A stretch of 64,000 nucleotides of DNA from an uncultured Alphaproteobacteria bacterium (GCA_934255405.1 CAKQNT010000008.1:5564-69563); one strand, 5' to 3'; positions 15,693 through 25,911 are shown, numbered from the stretch's first letter. Notes: generated from the letters alone by a model not told the origin. Made by a program: numbers and translations.

Positions 15693-15755
15693 TTTTTCTG
15701 TTTGCTGAAGCAAGATTGAATAACAACTGTTTAATTTATTTATTGGAGAAAAAAA

Positions 15756-16127
15756 ATGGCCGATTTAGCCAAATTAGTTGATGAATTGTCTGCTTTGACC
15801 GTTATGGAAGCAGCTGACCTGTCTAAAATGTTGGAAGAAAAGTGGGGCGTTTCTGCTGCCGCTGCTGTTGCTGTTGCTGCCGGTGGTGCTGCCGGTGCTG
15901 CCGCTGCTGAAGAGAAAGACGAATTTGACGTAATTCTCGCTGAAGCCGGTGCCAACAAAATTAACGTTATTAAAGAAGTTCGTACCATTACCGGTCTGGG
16001 CTTGAAAGAAGCTAAAGACTTGGTAGACGGCGCTCCGAAGACTGTTAAAGAGGGCGTTGCCAAAGCTGAAGCTGAAGAAATGAAGAAGAAATTGGAAGAG
16101 GCTGGGGCTAAGGTTGAGCTCAAGTAA
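15756..16127 (+). CDS. rplL: 50S ribosomal protein L7/L12
   Basis: A 123-residue stalk protein. The N-terminal dimerisation helices are LAKLVDELSALTVMEAADLS, the hinge is Ala/Gly-rich (residues about 35-52), and the C-terminal domain carries KINVIKEVRTITGLGLKEAK and LVDGAPKTVKEGV, the factor-binding face. The length is as in other bacteria. The ~125-bp repeat begins 9 bp after its stop. Confidence 0.98.
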   Translation: MADLAKLVDELSALTVMEAADLSKMLEEKWGVSAAAAVAVAAGGAAGAAAAEEKDEFDVILAEAGANKINVIKEVRTITGLGLKEAKDLVDGAPKTVKEGVAKAEAEEMKKKLEEAGAKVELK

Positions 16128-16135
16128 TTTACTGA

Positions 16136-16260
16136 GAAACTCGCTATAACGGCGACTAATCGTAAAAATAAGAAAAAGCTGAAAATTCATGTACTACTGT
16201 GTACACTAGGATTTTCAGCTTTTTCATTTTTACTTCTATTCGCTCGCTCTATCGAGTTTC
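16136..16260. repeat. 125-bp palindromic repeat, copy 1
   Basis: Outer arms GAAACTCG (16136-16143) and CGAGTTTC (16253-16260). The inner hairpin at 16172-16225 has arms GAAAAAGCTGAAAATT / GGATTTTCAGCTTTTTC and the family loop CATGTACTACTGTGTACACT. It may double as the rplL terminator because a T-rich tail follows the inner stem. Confidence 0.75.
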
Positions 16261-16370
16261 TTTGAGATTGTGCAGGCGGTTGAAATTCATGTACGTTAGT
16301 GTACACTAAAATTTCAACCGCTTTGTTTTTAACTCTATCTAAACCATTCTGCGAAGTTTGCGATGCGGAG
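16261..16370. repeat. 125-bp palindromic repeat, copy 2 (left end missing)
   Basis: The inner hairpin 16276-16321 has arms GCGGTTGAAATT / AATTTCAACCGC around the family loop (CATGTACGTTAGTGTACACT), then CTCTATCTAAACCATTCTGC. The outer left arm is not recognisable; it is joined to copy 1. Confidence 0.65.
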
Positions 16371-16460
16371 GTTGAGGTTTTCAGCTTTTTTATCAGCATT
16401 TTATGTCAAAAATTAGGTAAGCTGTTTATAGAATGTGCTACATCATATTGTTTTTACACA

Positions 16461-16488
16461 TATTATCGTTTATCGATAAACGATAATA
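16461..16488. repeat. Perfect 28-bp palindrome
   Basis: The sequence reads the same on both strands over 28 bases, centred on ATCGAT (core TATCGTTTATCGATAAACG). No T-run follows, so it is not an ordinary terminator. It lies 43 bp from a 10-bp tandem repeat. Confidence 0.8.
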
Positions 16489-16530
16489 TACGTGAGATAA
16501 AGAATGGGGGTGAGGTAAAGTAAGATAAGG

Positions 16531-16610
16531 TAGTACGAGGCAATACGAAGTAATATGAGGTAATACGAAGTAATATGAGGTAATACGAAGTAATATGAGG
16601 TAATACGAGG
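16531..16610 (+). repeat. Eight tandem copies of a 10-bp unit (TAATAYGARG)
   Basis: Units alternate TAATACGAAG and TAATATGAGG, so the array has a 10-bp and a 20-bp period, equal to one and two helical turns. It lies between rplL and the convergent membrane-protein gene and does not code. Confidence 0.85.
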
Positions 16611-16657
16611 TGTAATGTATAACTTGAGAATTTAGATGTGGGGAGTAGAGATAAAAA

Positions 16658-16688
16658 TACCTCTTTGCCGCAAGGCAAAGAGGTTTTT
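16658..16688. terminator. Bidirectional terminator
   Basis: Perfect stem ACCTCTTTGCC / GGCAAAGAGGT with a GCAA loop, A-tract on the left and T-tract on the right. It sits at the end of the minus-strand gene at 16691. Confidence 0.85.
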
Positions 16689-16690
16689 GT

Positions 16691-17248
16691 TCATTGTTTG
16701 TGATGTTGTTTAACAATGTATTTGGCCCCAACAATAATGCCGGCGCAAACCATAATTGCCAACAACACAATAAAATTCAATATCACTGCTGCCAAAGCAG
16801 CAAACAGAACTGCGAGTATAATGCAAGTTCCTTGCATTAGCATTATAAAAAGATTAATGGCAAATATTGCCAAAAATACAATAAAGCTTATGGCTAAGCA
16901 CAGCTTTATGACCCTTAAGAGCTCGGTCTCGCAAGTGGTGAATTCTCGCCAAAACTTGCGAGGATATGTGCAAATGTAGCCGATGCCGGCTAAGATTGAG
17001 CACGATACAGCGGTTACAAAACCGATGGCAAGCCAGTCGTTAATGCGGCTGGTTGGAGCAAAAATATTGCTTTCCATTCCGGCGGTGATGAATCCGCAAA
17101 GCAGAGCAATTGCAAATGTTGCCTTACCGGCTAATTTCATACACTTGGCCGAAAATTTAAAGTTGGCCTGTTCGTTTGTGCTTAAGGCATACATAACTCC
17201 ACAAATCAGAGCTAAAACGGCGGTGCAGATGTCTAAAAAAATGTTCAT
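16691..17248 (-). CDS. Hypothetical integral membrane protein, 185 aa
   Basis: About four transmembrane helices can be seen: residues 4-22, 41-60, 73-92 and a long hydrophobic C-terminal region (about 112-177) that may hold two more. A basic cytoplasmic tail (KYIVKQHHKQ) ends it. No motif is recognised. It is a single gene between rplL and rpoB, an unusual place, on the opposite strand, with its own terminator. Function unknown. Confidence 0.6.
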   Translation of the reverse strand: MNIFLDICTAVLALICGVMYALSTNEQANFKFSAKCMKLAGKATFAIALLCGFITAGMESNIFAPTSRINDWLAIGFVTAVSCSILAGIGYICTYPRKFWREFTTCETELLRVIKLCLAISFIVFLAIFAINLFIMLMQGTCIILAVLFAALAAVILNFIVLLAIMVCAGIIVGAKYIVKQHHKQ

Positions 17249-17561
17249 AATGCTTAAAATTTAATGTTAATAATTTTGTTTGAGCCTTCAATATAAAACT
17301 TGTAACATCAAAAGTCAATAAATTACGAATTTGTGGCAAAAATAGTGTTGCAAATTGAATCGCTTAGGTGTACAAGAAAGCGAATTTTCGAAAATTATTT
17401 ATACGAATCGGCGAGAGATTGGGTGCAATGCCACGGGTGCCGCCGTTTCACACGCATTTCTTATTTTGTAACGTTACAGTAAATAACCCTCTGCGCGCGG
17501 GATTCAGCCCTTATGACTGGTGGTATGGCCGCAGATTTTAACCAAAAAAGGATAATACACG
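17249..17561. other. Leader/promoter region of rpoB
   Basis: No gene. It contains a 14-bp perfect palindrome AATTTTCGAAAATT (17383-17396), a possible promoter TTGCAA-N17-TACAAG (from 17349), a GC-rich segment GGGTGCCGCCG (17439-17449) and an AAGGAT ribosome-binding site before rpoB. A separate promoter for rpoBC is expected, because the insert with the minus-strand gene separates it from rplL. Confidence 0.45.
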
Positions 17562-20500
17562 ATGAAGGAATCTTATACGAGCAAAAGACGTGTAAGAAGA
17601 AACTTCGGCCGAATCGACGCTGTTGCCGATATGCCGAATCTGATTGAAGTTCAGACTGGTTCTTATAACAGCTTTATTCAAGCCCAAGGCGCTGAAAAAT
17701 GTGAATTCGGTTTGGAAGAAGTATTCAAATCAATTTTCCCGATTAAAGACTTTTCCGGTAACGGCGAATTGGAGTTTGTAAACTATGAACTCGAAGAGCC
17801 GAAGTATGATGTTGATGAGTGCATTAAGCGTGATATGACTTATGCCGCTCCGGTGAAGGCTACTTTGCGTTTGGTGGTTTGGGATACCGATGAAGCTACC
17901 GGTGCCAAATCTATCCATGACATTAAAGAGCAAGATGTCTATATGGGTGATATCCCGTTGATGACCGATAAGGGCACATTTATTTTTAATGGTACCGAGC
18001 GCGTAGTTGTATCTCAGATGCACCGTTCTCCGGGCGTGTTCTTTGATCATGACAAAGGCAAAACCATGGCCAGCGGTAAATATTTGTTTGCTGCCCGCAT
18101 TATTCCTTATCGCGGTTCTTGGTTGGATTTTGAATTTGACGCCAAAGATTTGGTATATGCTCGTATTGACCGCCGCCGTAAATTGCCGGTGACTTCTATC
18201 CTTTATTCTTTGTATTCTAAAGAGACAGAAGACAAAATTGCCGCTTTGGCTAAAAAAGGCAAAAAGATTGATCCGGCAGAAATCAAAGGTATGGATAAAG
18301 AAGAAATTCTGAATTATTTCTATGAAACCGATGATTATGTTTCTGATAAAAAGGCTTGGAAAGTTAAGTTTGTTCCGGCTCGTATGAAAGGCGTTAAGTT
18401 TGAGTTTGATCTGGTTAACGCTGCCAACGGCGAAGTCGTATTGGAGCAGGGCAAAAAACTTTCTCCTCGCAGCGCTCAGAAATTGGCCGATGAGGGTTTG
18501 GAATATTACAAAGTTACTCCGGAGCAGATGATCGGTAAATTCTTGGCTCACAATATTGTGGTTGCCAAAACCGGAGAAGTTTTGGCAGAAGCCGGCGACG
18601 AAATTACTCAAGAGATGTTGGATAAATTTGCCGAAAACAAAATTACCGAAATTAAAACTTTGTTTGTTGACGGTGTGAACGTTGGTCCATACATTCGCAA
18701 TACCTTGGCTTCTGATAAAAACAGCTGCCGTGAAGAGGCTTTGTTGGATATCTATAGAGTTATGCGTCCGGGTGATCCTCCAACATACGAGACAGCTGAT
18801 CAGATGTTCTACAGCTTGTTCTTTGACAAAGATCGCTATGATTTGTCTTCGGTTGGTCGTGTTAAAATCAATTCTGCGTTGGATATTTCTTTTGAAGATG
18901 CTCCGGATACTTTGGGCACCCTCCGCAAAGACGATATTTTACGCATTGTTAAGAGACTTTGTGAATTGCGCGATGGTAAGGGCGAAGTTGACGATATTGA
19001 CCACTTGGGCAATCGCCGCGTTCGTTCTGTAGGCGAATTGATGGAGAATCAATACCGCATGGGATTGCTGCGTATGGAGCGGGCAATTCGCGAGCGTATG
19101 AGCTCTGAGAACTTGAATAATGTAAAACCGCAGGATTTGGTTAATGCAAAGCCGATAGCCTCGGTTATCCGCGAGTTCTTCGGTTCTTCTCAGTTGTCTC
19201 AGTTTATGGATCAGAACAACCCGTTGTCAGAGATTACTCACAAGCGTCGTTTGTCGGCATTGGGCCCCGGCGGTTTGTCTCGTGATCGTGCCGGATTTGA
19301 GGTTCGAGACGTGCACCCGACTCACTATGGTCGTATCTGCCCGATTGAGACACCTGAAGGTCCGAACATTGGTTTGATTAACTCTTTGTCTACTTATGCT
19401 CGTATCAACAAATACGGCTTTATTGAGTGCCCGTATCGCAAAGTTGTAAACGGCAAAGTAAGCAGCGATGTTGTATATTTGTCTGCAGACGAAGAGGGCA
19501 AATATCGTATTGCGGAAGCAAACGCTAAAGTTAAGGACGATGGCAGCTTTGAAAATGATTTGATTGCTTGTCGCAAGGCCGGTGAGTTTGAGTTTGCGCA
19601 TCCGGCAGAGATTGACTTTATTGACGTTTCTCCGAAGCAGTTGGTTTCTGTTGCTACAGCCTTGATTCCGTTCTTGGAAAATGACGATGCGAACCGTGCT
19701 TTGATGGGTGCTAACATGCAGCGCCAGGGCGTGCCTTTGCTTCGTTCTGAAGCTCCGTTGGTCGGTACCGGTGTTGAGGGCGTGGTTGCTAAAGATTCCG
19801 GCGCTACAGTGGTTTGTAAGGCTGATGGTATTGTTGATGCCGTAGATGCTAACCGCATTGTGGTTCGCTCCAAAGATGAGCATGCCGCAGATGCCGGTGT
19901 TGAAATCTATCGTTTGCAAAAATTCCGTCGTTCTAACCAAAACACCTGTATTAATCAGGTTCCGCTGGTTAAGGTTGGTGATGAGGTTCATGTCGGTGAT
20001 ATTATGGCCGATGGTCAGTGTACCGATATGGGTGAGTTGGCTTTGGGTAAGAACGTTTTGGTTGCCTTTATGCCATGGAACGGTTTGAACTACGAAGATG
20101 CGATCTTGCTCTCCGAAAGAATTTCTCGCGACGATGTCTTTACCTCTCTTCATATTGAAGAATTTGAGGTTATGGCTCGTGACACCAAACTGGGTCAGGA
20201 AGAAATCACCCGCGATATTCCGAACGTTGGTGAGGAAGCGCTGCGCAATCTTGACGAAGCCGGTATTGTTTACATCGGCGCTGAAGTTAAAGCTGGCGAT
20301 ATCCTGGTTGGTAAGGTTACTCCTAAAGGTGAGTCTCCGGTTACTCCTGAAGAAAAATTGTTGCGGGCAATCTTTGGCGAAAAAGCCTCTGATGTTCGCG
20401 ATACTTCTTTGCGTGTTCAGCCGGGTATTGAGGGTATTGTGGTCGATGTTCATGTATTCTCTCGCCGCGGAGTGGAGAAAGATGAGCGTGCTTTGACTAT

Positions 20501-21737
20501 TGAACAGGAAGAAATTTCTGCACTGGCAAAAGACCGCGATGATGAAATTGCCATTATTCGCCGTAACGTTGAAGCTCGTTTGAAAGCTATGTTAATCGGT
20601 CAGAAAGTGGTTGATGCTCCGAAGGGTACGTTTGCCAAAAACGCTGAAGTTACTGAAGAAAAATTGGCGGAGATTCCGTCTTCTCAGTGGCGCAAGATTG
20701 TGGTTAAAGACGAGGCTGTTATGGCTAATATTGAGGAACTCCTCAATGCCTATGACAATCGTTTGGCCAAAATCCAGAAACACTTTGATGATAAGGTAGA
20801 AAAAGTACAGCGTGGTGATGATTTGTTGCCGGGTGTATTGAAGATGGTTAAGGTATTTATTGCTACCAAACGTAAGATTCAAACCGGTGATAAAATTGCC
20901 GGACGTCATGGTAACAAAGGTACGATTTCTCGTGTTCTGCCGCTGCAGGATATGCCTTATATGGAAGATGGTACACCGGTTGATATCGTATTGAACCCGT
21001 TGGGCGTTCCGTCTCGTATGAACGTGGGACAAATTTTGGAAACTCACCTTGGTTGGGCCGCTCAGAAACTCGGACAACAGCTCAATGAACTGTTGGAACA
21101 GTATAAAGCAGGTCAGGCCAACGAGAAAGAACTGCGCGCCAAACTTAAGGACGTTTATGGCGAAAAACAATATAAACGTGAGATTGCCGACATGAGCATG
21201 GAAGATTTGGAATTGATGATTCCGAACCTGAAACGCGGTGTGCCGATGGCAACTCCGGTATTTGACGGTGCTACCGGCGATGACATCAATGAGATGTTGT
21301 CTAAGGCCGGTTTGCCGACATCCGGTCAGATTGATTTGTATGACGGCCGTACCGGTGAGAAGTTTGACCGTAAGGTTACTGTTGGTATCATTTATATGAT
21401 TAAACTGCACCACATCGTAGACGAGAAGATGCACGCCCGCTCGGTTGGTCCGTACAGCTTGGTTACTCAGCAGCCGTTGGGTGGTAAGGCTCAGTTCGGT
21501 GGACAACGTTTCGGTGAAATGGAAGTTTGGGCTTTGCAGGCTTATGGTGCTGCTTATACCTTGCAGGAAATGCTGACTGTCAAATCTGATGACGTTAACG
21601 GACGTACCAAAGTTTATGAGGCTATTGTTCGTGGCGAAGATAGTTTTGAGGCCGGTGTTCCGGAATCTTTCAACGTTCTGACCAAAGAAATTAAATCTTT
21701 GTGCTTGAATGTTGAACTGTTGAACGAAGAAGTTTAG
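17562..21737 (+). CDS. rpoB: RNA polymerase beta subunit
   Basis: A 1391-residue protein, slightly longer than the 1342 of Escherichia coli, as usual in alphaproteobacteria. All conserved blocks are present: VSQMHRSPGVFFDHDKGK, the rifampicin-pocket block SQLSQFMDQNNPLSEITHKR with KRRLSALGPGGL, GMNVGQ-like VPSRMNVGQILETHLG, and GGKAQFGGQRFGEMEVWALQ near the end. The residues equivalent to D516, H526 and S531 are wild type, so no classical rifampicin-resistance change is visible. Followed by rpoC after 19 bp. Confidence 0.99.
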   Translation: MKESYTSKRRVRRNFGRIDAVADMPNLIEVQTGSYNSFIQAQGAEKCEFGLEEVFKSIFPIKDFSGNGELEFVNYELEEPKYDVDECIKRDMTYAAPVKATLRLVVWDTDEATGAKSIHDIKEQDVYMGDIPLMTDKGTFIFNGTERVVVSQMHRSPGVFFDHDKGKTMASGKYLFAARIIPYRGSWLDFEFDAKDLVYARIDRRRKLPVTSILYSLYSKETEDKIAALAKKGKKIDPAEIKGMDKEEILNYFYETDDYVSDKKAWKVKFVPARMKGVKFEFDLVNAANGEVVLEQGKKLSPRSAQKLADEGLEYYKVTPEQMIGKFLAHNIVVAKTGEVLAEAGDEITQEMLDKFAENKITEIKTLFVDGVNVGPYIRNTLASDKNSCREEALLDIYRVMRPGDPPTYETADQMFYSLFFDKDRYDLSSVGRVKINSALDISFEDAPDTLGTLRKDDILRIVKRLCELRDGKGEVDDIDHLGNRRVRSVGELMENQYRMGLLRMERAIRERMSSENLNNVKPQDLVNAKPIASVIREFFGSSQLSQFMDQNNPLSEITHKRRLSALGPGGLSRDRAGFEVRDVHPTHYGRICPIETPEGPNIGLINSLSTYARINKYGFIECPYRKVVNGKVSSDVVYLSADEEGKYRIAEANAKVKDDGSFENDLIACRKAGEFEFAHPAEIDFIDVSPKQLVSVATALIPFLENDDANRALMGANMQRQGVPLLRSEAPLVGTGVEGVVAKDSGATVVCKADGIVDAVDANRIVVRSKDEHAADAGVEIYRLQKFRRSNQNTCINQVPLVKVGDEVHVGDIMADGQCTDMGELALGKNVLVAFMPWNGLNYEDAILLSERISRDDVFTSLHIEEFEVMARDTKLGQEEITRDIPNVGEEALRNLDEAGIVYIGAEVKAGDILVGKVTPKGESPVTPEEKLLRAIFGEKASDVRDTSLRVQPGIEGIVVDVHVFSRRGVEKDERALTIEQEEISALAKDRDDEIAIIRRNVEARLKAMLIGQKVVDAPKGTFAKNAEVTEEKLAEIPSSQWRKIVVKDEAVMANIEELLNAYDNRLAKIQKHFDDKVEKVQRGDDLLPGVLKMVKVFIATKRKIQTGDKIAGRHGNKGTISRVLPLQDMPYMEDGTPVDIVLNPLGVPSRMNVGQILETHLGWAAQKLGQQLNELLEQYKAGQANEKELRAKLKDVYGEKQYKREIADMSMEDLELMIPNLKRGVPMATPVFDGATGDDINEMLSKAGLPTSGQIDLYDGRTGEKFDRKVTVGIIYMIKLHHIVDEKMHARSVGPYSLVTQQPLGGKAQFGGQRFGEMEVWALQAYGAAYTLQEMLTVKSDDVNGRTKVYEAIVRGEDSFEAGVPESFNVLTKEIKSLCLNVELLNEEV

Positions 21738-21756
21738 GCTGAGGAGAAATTAGAAT

Positions 21757-24700
21757 ATGAATGATATTATGAAATATTTTGGTCAGCAGGTATCTGGCGA
21801 ATCTTTTGACCAAATCAAAATTTCAATCGCTTCGCCTGAACAGATCCGTTCATGGTCTTATGGTGAGGTTAAAAAGCCGGAAACTATTAACTACCGCACA
21901 TTTAAGCCGGAAAGAGACGGTTTGTTCTGTGCTCGTATTTTTGGTCCGGTTAAGGATTATGAGTGCTTGTGCGGCAAATACAAACGCATGAAGTATCGCG
22001 GCGTTGTCTGCGAAAAGTGCGGTGTTGAAGTTACACTTGCCAAAGTTCGTCGTGAGAGAATGGGACATATTGAGTTGGCCGCTCCGGTTGCTCATATTTG
22101 GTTCCTGAAATCTCTGCCGAGCCGTATCGCAATGATTACCGATATTCCAATGAAGTCTTTGGAGAGAGTTCTCTACTTTGAAAACTACATTGTGATTGAA
22201 CCGGGGTTGACTCCGTTGGCCGTTAATCAGCTCTTGACTGAAGAACAGTATCAGGAAGCAATTGATGAATATGGCGAAGATTCTTTCCGTGCCGGTATCG
22301 GTGCGGAGGCAATCCGCGAAATCTTGGCTGCCATCGATTTGGAAGGCGAGCGTAAGAATATTCGTGAAGAGCTTAAGGATAATGCTTCTGAGGCCAAACG
22401 CAAAAAATTGGTTAAGCGTTTGAAGATTATTGAATCTTTCATTGAATCCAATACCAAGCCGGAATGGATGATTTTGACAGTTCTGCCGGTTATTCCGCCA
22501 GAGTTGCGTCCGTTGGTTCCGCTTGATGGCGGGCGTTTTGCTACCTCTGATTTGAACGATTTGTATCGTCGCGTAATTAACCGTAACAATCGTCTGAAAC
22601 GTCTGATTGAGCTGCATGCTCCGGACATTATTATCCGTAACGAAAAGCGTATGTTGCAGGAATCTGTCGATGCTTTGTTTGATAATGGCCGCCGCGCTCG
22701 CGCGATTACCGGCACTAACAAGCGTCCGCTGAAATCTTTGTCTGATATGCTTAAAGGTAAGCAGGGACGTTTCCGTCAAAACTTGTTGGGTAAACGTGTT
22801 GACTATTCCGGTCGTTCGGTTATTACGGTTGGTCCGGAACTCAAACTGCAACAGTGCGGTTTGCCGAAAAAGATGGCTCTGGAACTGTTTAAGCCCTTTG
22901 TATATGCAAAATTGGAGCTTTATGGTCACGCCACTACAATTAAGGCCGCTAAGCGTATGGTTGAAAAAGAGCGTCCGGAAGTTTGGGATATCTTGGAAGA
23001 GGTTATTCGTGAGCATCCGGTATTGCTGAACCGCGCGCCGACACTGCACCGTTTGGGTATTCAGGCGTTTGAGCCGGTATTGGTAGAAGGTAAGGCTATT
23101 CACCTGCATCCGTTGGTATGTACCGCGTTCAACGCTGACTTCGATGGTGACCAAATGGCGGTTCACGTTCCGTTGTCAATTGAGGCTCAGTTGGAATCTC
23201 GCGTATTGATGATGTCTACTAACAATATCTTGTCACCGGCATCCGGTAAGCCGATTATTGTTCCGACACAAGATATGGTATTGGGTATTTATTATCTGAC
23301 ATACGACGCAGAAGGTATGGCCGGCGAGGGTATGTGCTTCTCTGACTTTAACGAAGTTCAGTTGGCTCTGAACGAGAAAGCAGTTGACCTACACGCCAAG
23401 ATTAAATGCCGTATGGAATATGTAAACGATGAGGGCAAACTGGTTAAAGGTTTGGTTGAAACCACTCCGGGACGCATTATCGTTTCTGAGACTTTGCCTA
23501 AGCATGAGAATGTTCCGTTCTCTTTGGTTAACCGCTTGTTGCGTAAGAAAGAAATCGGTGAACTTATCGATATTATCTATCGTCATTGCGGACAGAAAGA
23601 AACCTGTATGTTTGTAGACAAGATTATGACTCTTGGCTTTACTAACGCATGCAAGGCGGGTATCTCGTTTGGTAAAGATGACTTGATTGTTCCTGATGCC
23701 AAAAAAGAACTTATTGCCGAAACCGAAAAGCAGGTTAAGGAATTTGAAGAGCAGTATCAGAACGGTCTTATCACCAAGGGCGAAAAATACAACAAAGTGG
23801 TTGATATTTGGGCTGCTTGTACTGATAAAGTTGCCGATGAAATGATGAAGAACATTTCTAAGACCGAGCATGGCTACATCAACTCCGTGTATATGATGGC
23901 TCACTCAGGCGCCCGCGGTTCTGCCGCTCAAATGCGCCAGTTGGCAGGTATGCGTGGTTTGATGGCTAAACCGTCAGGCGAAATTATTGAGCAGCCGATT
24001 ATCTCAAACTTTAAAGAAGGCTTGACCGTGCTTGAGTACTTTAACTCTACACACGGTGCTCGTAAAGGTTTGGCAGATACCGCTCTGAAGACCGCTAACT
24101 CCGGTTATTTGACCCGTCGTTTGGTTGATGTTGCTCAAGATGTGGTTATTACCGAGACAGATTGCGGAACCGAGCGCGGTATTATCGTTCGTCCGGTTGT
24201 TGATGGCGGCAACGTTGTTGTTTCTATCGGCGACAGAATTCTTGGTCGTACCATTCAAGAGGACATTGTTCATCCGGAAAGCGGCGAAGTTTTGGTCAAG
24301 AAAGGCAAGTTGATTGATGAAAACGATGTTGAAATCGTTGAAGCTGCCGGTGTTGAACAAGTTAAGATTCGTTCGGTATTGACTTGCGAAAGCAAGGACG
24401 GCGTTTGCGCAGCTTGTTATGGTCGTGATTTGGCTCGAGGTACTCCGGTTAACGTCGGTGAAGCTGTCGGTGTTATTGCCGCTCAGTCAATCGGTGAGCC
24501 CGGTACTCAGCTGACTATGAGAACCTTCCACATCGGTGGTGCGGCTCAGAAAGGTGCTGAACAAGCATCTGTTGAAATTCCGTTTGCCGGTGAGCTTAAG
24601 CTTGAAAACAACCATACTGTTACCAACAGCGAAGGCCACGCAATTGTATTGTCTCGTAACTGCGAAATCGTTATTGTTGATGCTCAGGGGCGTGAGAAAT

Positions 24701-25911
24701 CTCGTCATCATGTTCCTTATGGTACCAAGATTTTGGCGGCTGAAGGCGCAAAGGTTAAGAAGGGACAGAAAGTTGCAATTTGGGATCCGTTTACCGTTCC
24801 GGTTATTACTGAAAAAGCCGGTAAGGTTGAGTTGGTTGACTTGATTAACAACGTGTCTGTTCGCGAGAACACCGACGAGACTACCGGTATTGTTTCTAAG
24901 GTTGTTATTGATTGGCGTTCTAATTCCGGTTCTGCCGGTTTGAAACCGAGTATTATGATCTTGGACGGCAAAGGTAAGCATGTTGTGGGTGATAACGGCA
25001 AAGAAATTCGTTACTATATGTCGGCTGATGCGATTTTGTCGGTGGACAATGGTGATGAGGTTAAAGTCGGCGACGTTATTGCTCGTATTCCGAGAGAAAG
25101 CTCAAAAACTAAGGATATTACCGGTGGTTTGCCGCGTGTTGCCGAGTTGTTTGAGGCTCGTCGTCCGAAAGATCCGGCAATTATCTCTGATATTGACGGT
25201 GTTGTTGAGTTTGGTAAGGATTACAAAGCAAAACAGCGCATTACCGTGGTTCCGAAGAAAGGTCAGCCGGTTGAGTATCTGATTCCGAAGGGACGTCATT
25301 TGGCGGTTCAAGACGGCGATGTTGTCAAGAAAGGTGATTCTTTGGTTGACGGTATTCCGGCTCCGCACGATATCTTGCGAGTTCTGGGCGTTGAAAAATT
25401 GGCCGAATATCTGGTTAAGGAAGTTCAGGACGTATATCGTTTGCAAGGTGTTAAGATTAACGACAAGCATATTGAAGTTATTGTTTCGCAAATGCTGCGT
25501 AAGGTTGAAATCCTCACTCCGGGTGACACAACCTTCCTGGTTGGCGAACAGGTTGACCGCGATGTGTTTGAGGCTGAAAATGCTAAGATGGTTGCTAATG
25601 GTGAAACTCCGGCTACTGCCGATCCGATTTTGCTCGGTATCACCAAGGCCTCTTTGCAGACCAAGTCGTTTATCTCTGCCGCATCGTTCCAAGAGACAAC
25701 TCGTGTATTGACCGAGGCCGCTGTTGAAGGCAAAGTTGATACTCTGAAAGGTTTGAAAGAGAACGTTATCGTCGGACGCTTGATTCCGGCCGGTACCGGT
25801 ACTGTTTTGAGAGCCTTGAAGAAGGTTGCCGCTCAGAATGATAAAGAGATACAGGCTCTTAAAGCCGAGGCTGAAGAAGCCAAAGCTGTTGAAAATTCGG
25901 ATAATGCATAG
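21757..25911 (+). CDS. rpoC: RNA polymerase beta' subunit
   Basis: A 1384-residue protein. The N-terminal zinc site uses C70, C72, C85 and C88; the catalytic Mg site NADFDGDQ begins at residue 459 (D461, D463, D465). A second zinc site is visible in CESKDGVCAACYGRD. Bridge and trigger regions are intact. It is co-transcribed with rpoB. The Glu/Ala-rich C-terminal tail is typical. A terminator follows 90 bp downstream. Confidence 0.99.
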   Translation: MNDIMKYFGQQVSGESFDQIKISIASPEQIRSWSYGEVKKPETINYRTFKPERDGLFCARIFGPVKDYECLCGKYKRMKYRGVVCEKCGVEVTLAKVRRERMGHIELAAPVAHIWFLKSLPSRIAMITDIPMKSLERVLYFENYIVIEPGLTPLAVNQLLTEEQYQEAIDEYGEDSFRAGIGAEAIREILAAIDLEGERKNIREELKDNASEAKRKKLVKRLKIIESFIESNTKPEWMILTVLPVIPPELRPLVPLDGGRFATSDLNDLYRRVINRNNRLKRLIELHAPDIIIRNEKRMLQESVDALFDNGRRARAITGTNKRPLKSLSDMLKGKQGRFRQNLLGKRVDYSGRSVITVGPELKLQQCGLPKKMALELFKPFVYAKLELYGHATTIKAAKRMVEKERPEVWDILEEVIREHPVLLNRAPTLHRLGIQAFEPVLVEGKAIHLHPLVCTAFNADFDGDQMAVHVPLSIEAQLESRVLMMSTNNILSPASGKPIIVPTQDMVLGIYYLTYDAEGMAGEGMCFSDFNEVQLALNEKAVDLHAKIKCRMEYVNDEGKLVKGLVETTPGRIIVSETLPKHENVPFSLVNRLLRKKEIGELIDIIYRHCGQKETCMFVDKIMTLGFTNACKAGISFGKDDLIVPDAKKELIAETEKQVKEFEEQYQNGLITKGEKYNKVVDIWAACTDKVADEMMKNISKTEHGYINSVYMMAHSGARGSAAQMRQLAGMRGLMAKPSGEIIEQPIISNFKEGLTVLEYFNSTHGARKGLADTALKTANSGYLTRRLVDVAQDVVITETDCGTERGIIVRPVVDGGNVVVSIGDRILGRTIQEDIVHPESGEVLVKKGKLIDENDVEIVEAAGVEQVKIRSVLTCESKDGVCAACYGRDLARGTPVNVGEAVGVIAAQSIGEPGTQLTMRTFHIGGAAQKGAEQASVEIPFAGELKLENNHTVTNSEGHAIVLSRNCEIVIVDAQGREKSRHHVPYGTKILAAEGAKVKKGQKVAIWDPFTVPVITEKAGKVELVDLINNVSVRENTDETTGIVSKVVIDWRSNSGSAGLKPSIMILDGKGKHVVGDNGKEIRYYMSADAILSVDNGDEVKVGDVIARIPRESSKTKDITGGLPRVAELFEARRPKDPAIISDIDGVVEFGKDYKAKQRITVVPKKGQPVEYLIPKGRHLAVQDGDVVKKGDSLVDGIPAPHDILRVLGVEKLAEYLVKEVQDVYRLQGVKINDKHIEVIVSQMLRKVEILTPGDTTFLVGEQVDRDVFEAENAKMVANGETPATADPILLGITKASLQTKSFISAASFQETTRVLTEAAVEGKVDTLKGLKENVIVGRLIPAGTGTVLRALKKVAAQNDKEIQALKAEAEEAKAVENSDNA

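Noticed and set aside
19190..19300. Rifampicin-resistance allele of rpoB
   Set aside because: The residues equivalent to D516, H526 and S531 are all wild type.
20592..21506. Long minus-strand frames inside rpoB (also 19227-20453)
   Set aside because: Antisense to a highly conserved gene; the frames arise from its codon bias and the peptides have no recognisable pattern.
21850..23166. Minus-strand frame of 438 residues inside rpoC
   Set aside because: Antisense shadow of rpoC; no start signal and composition typical of reversed coding sequence.
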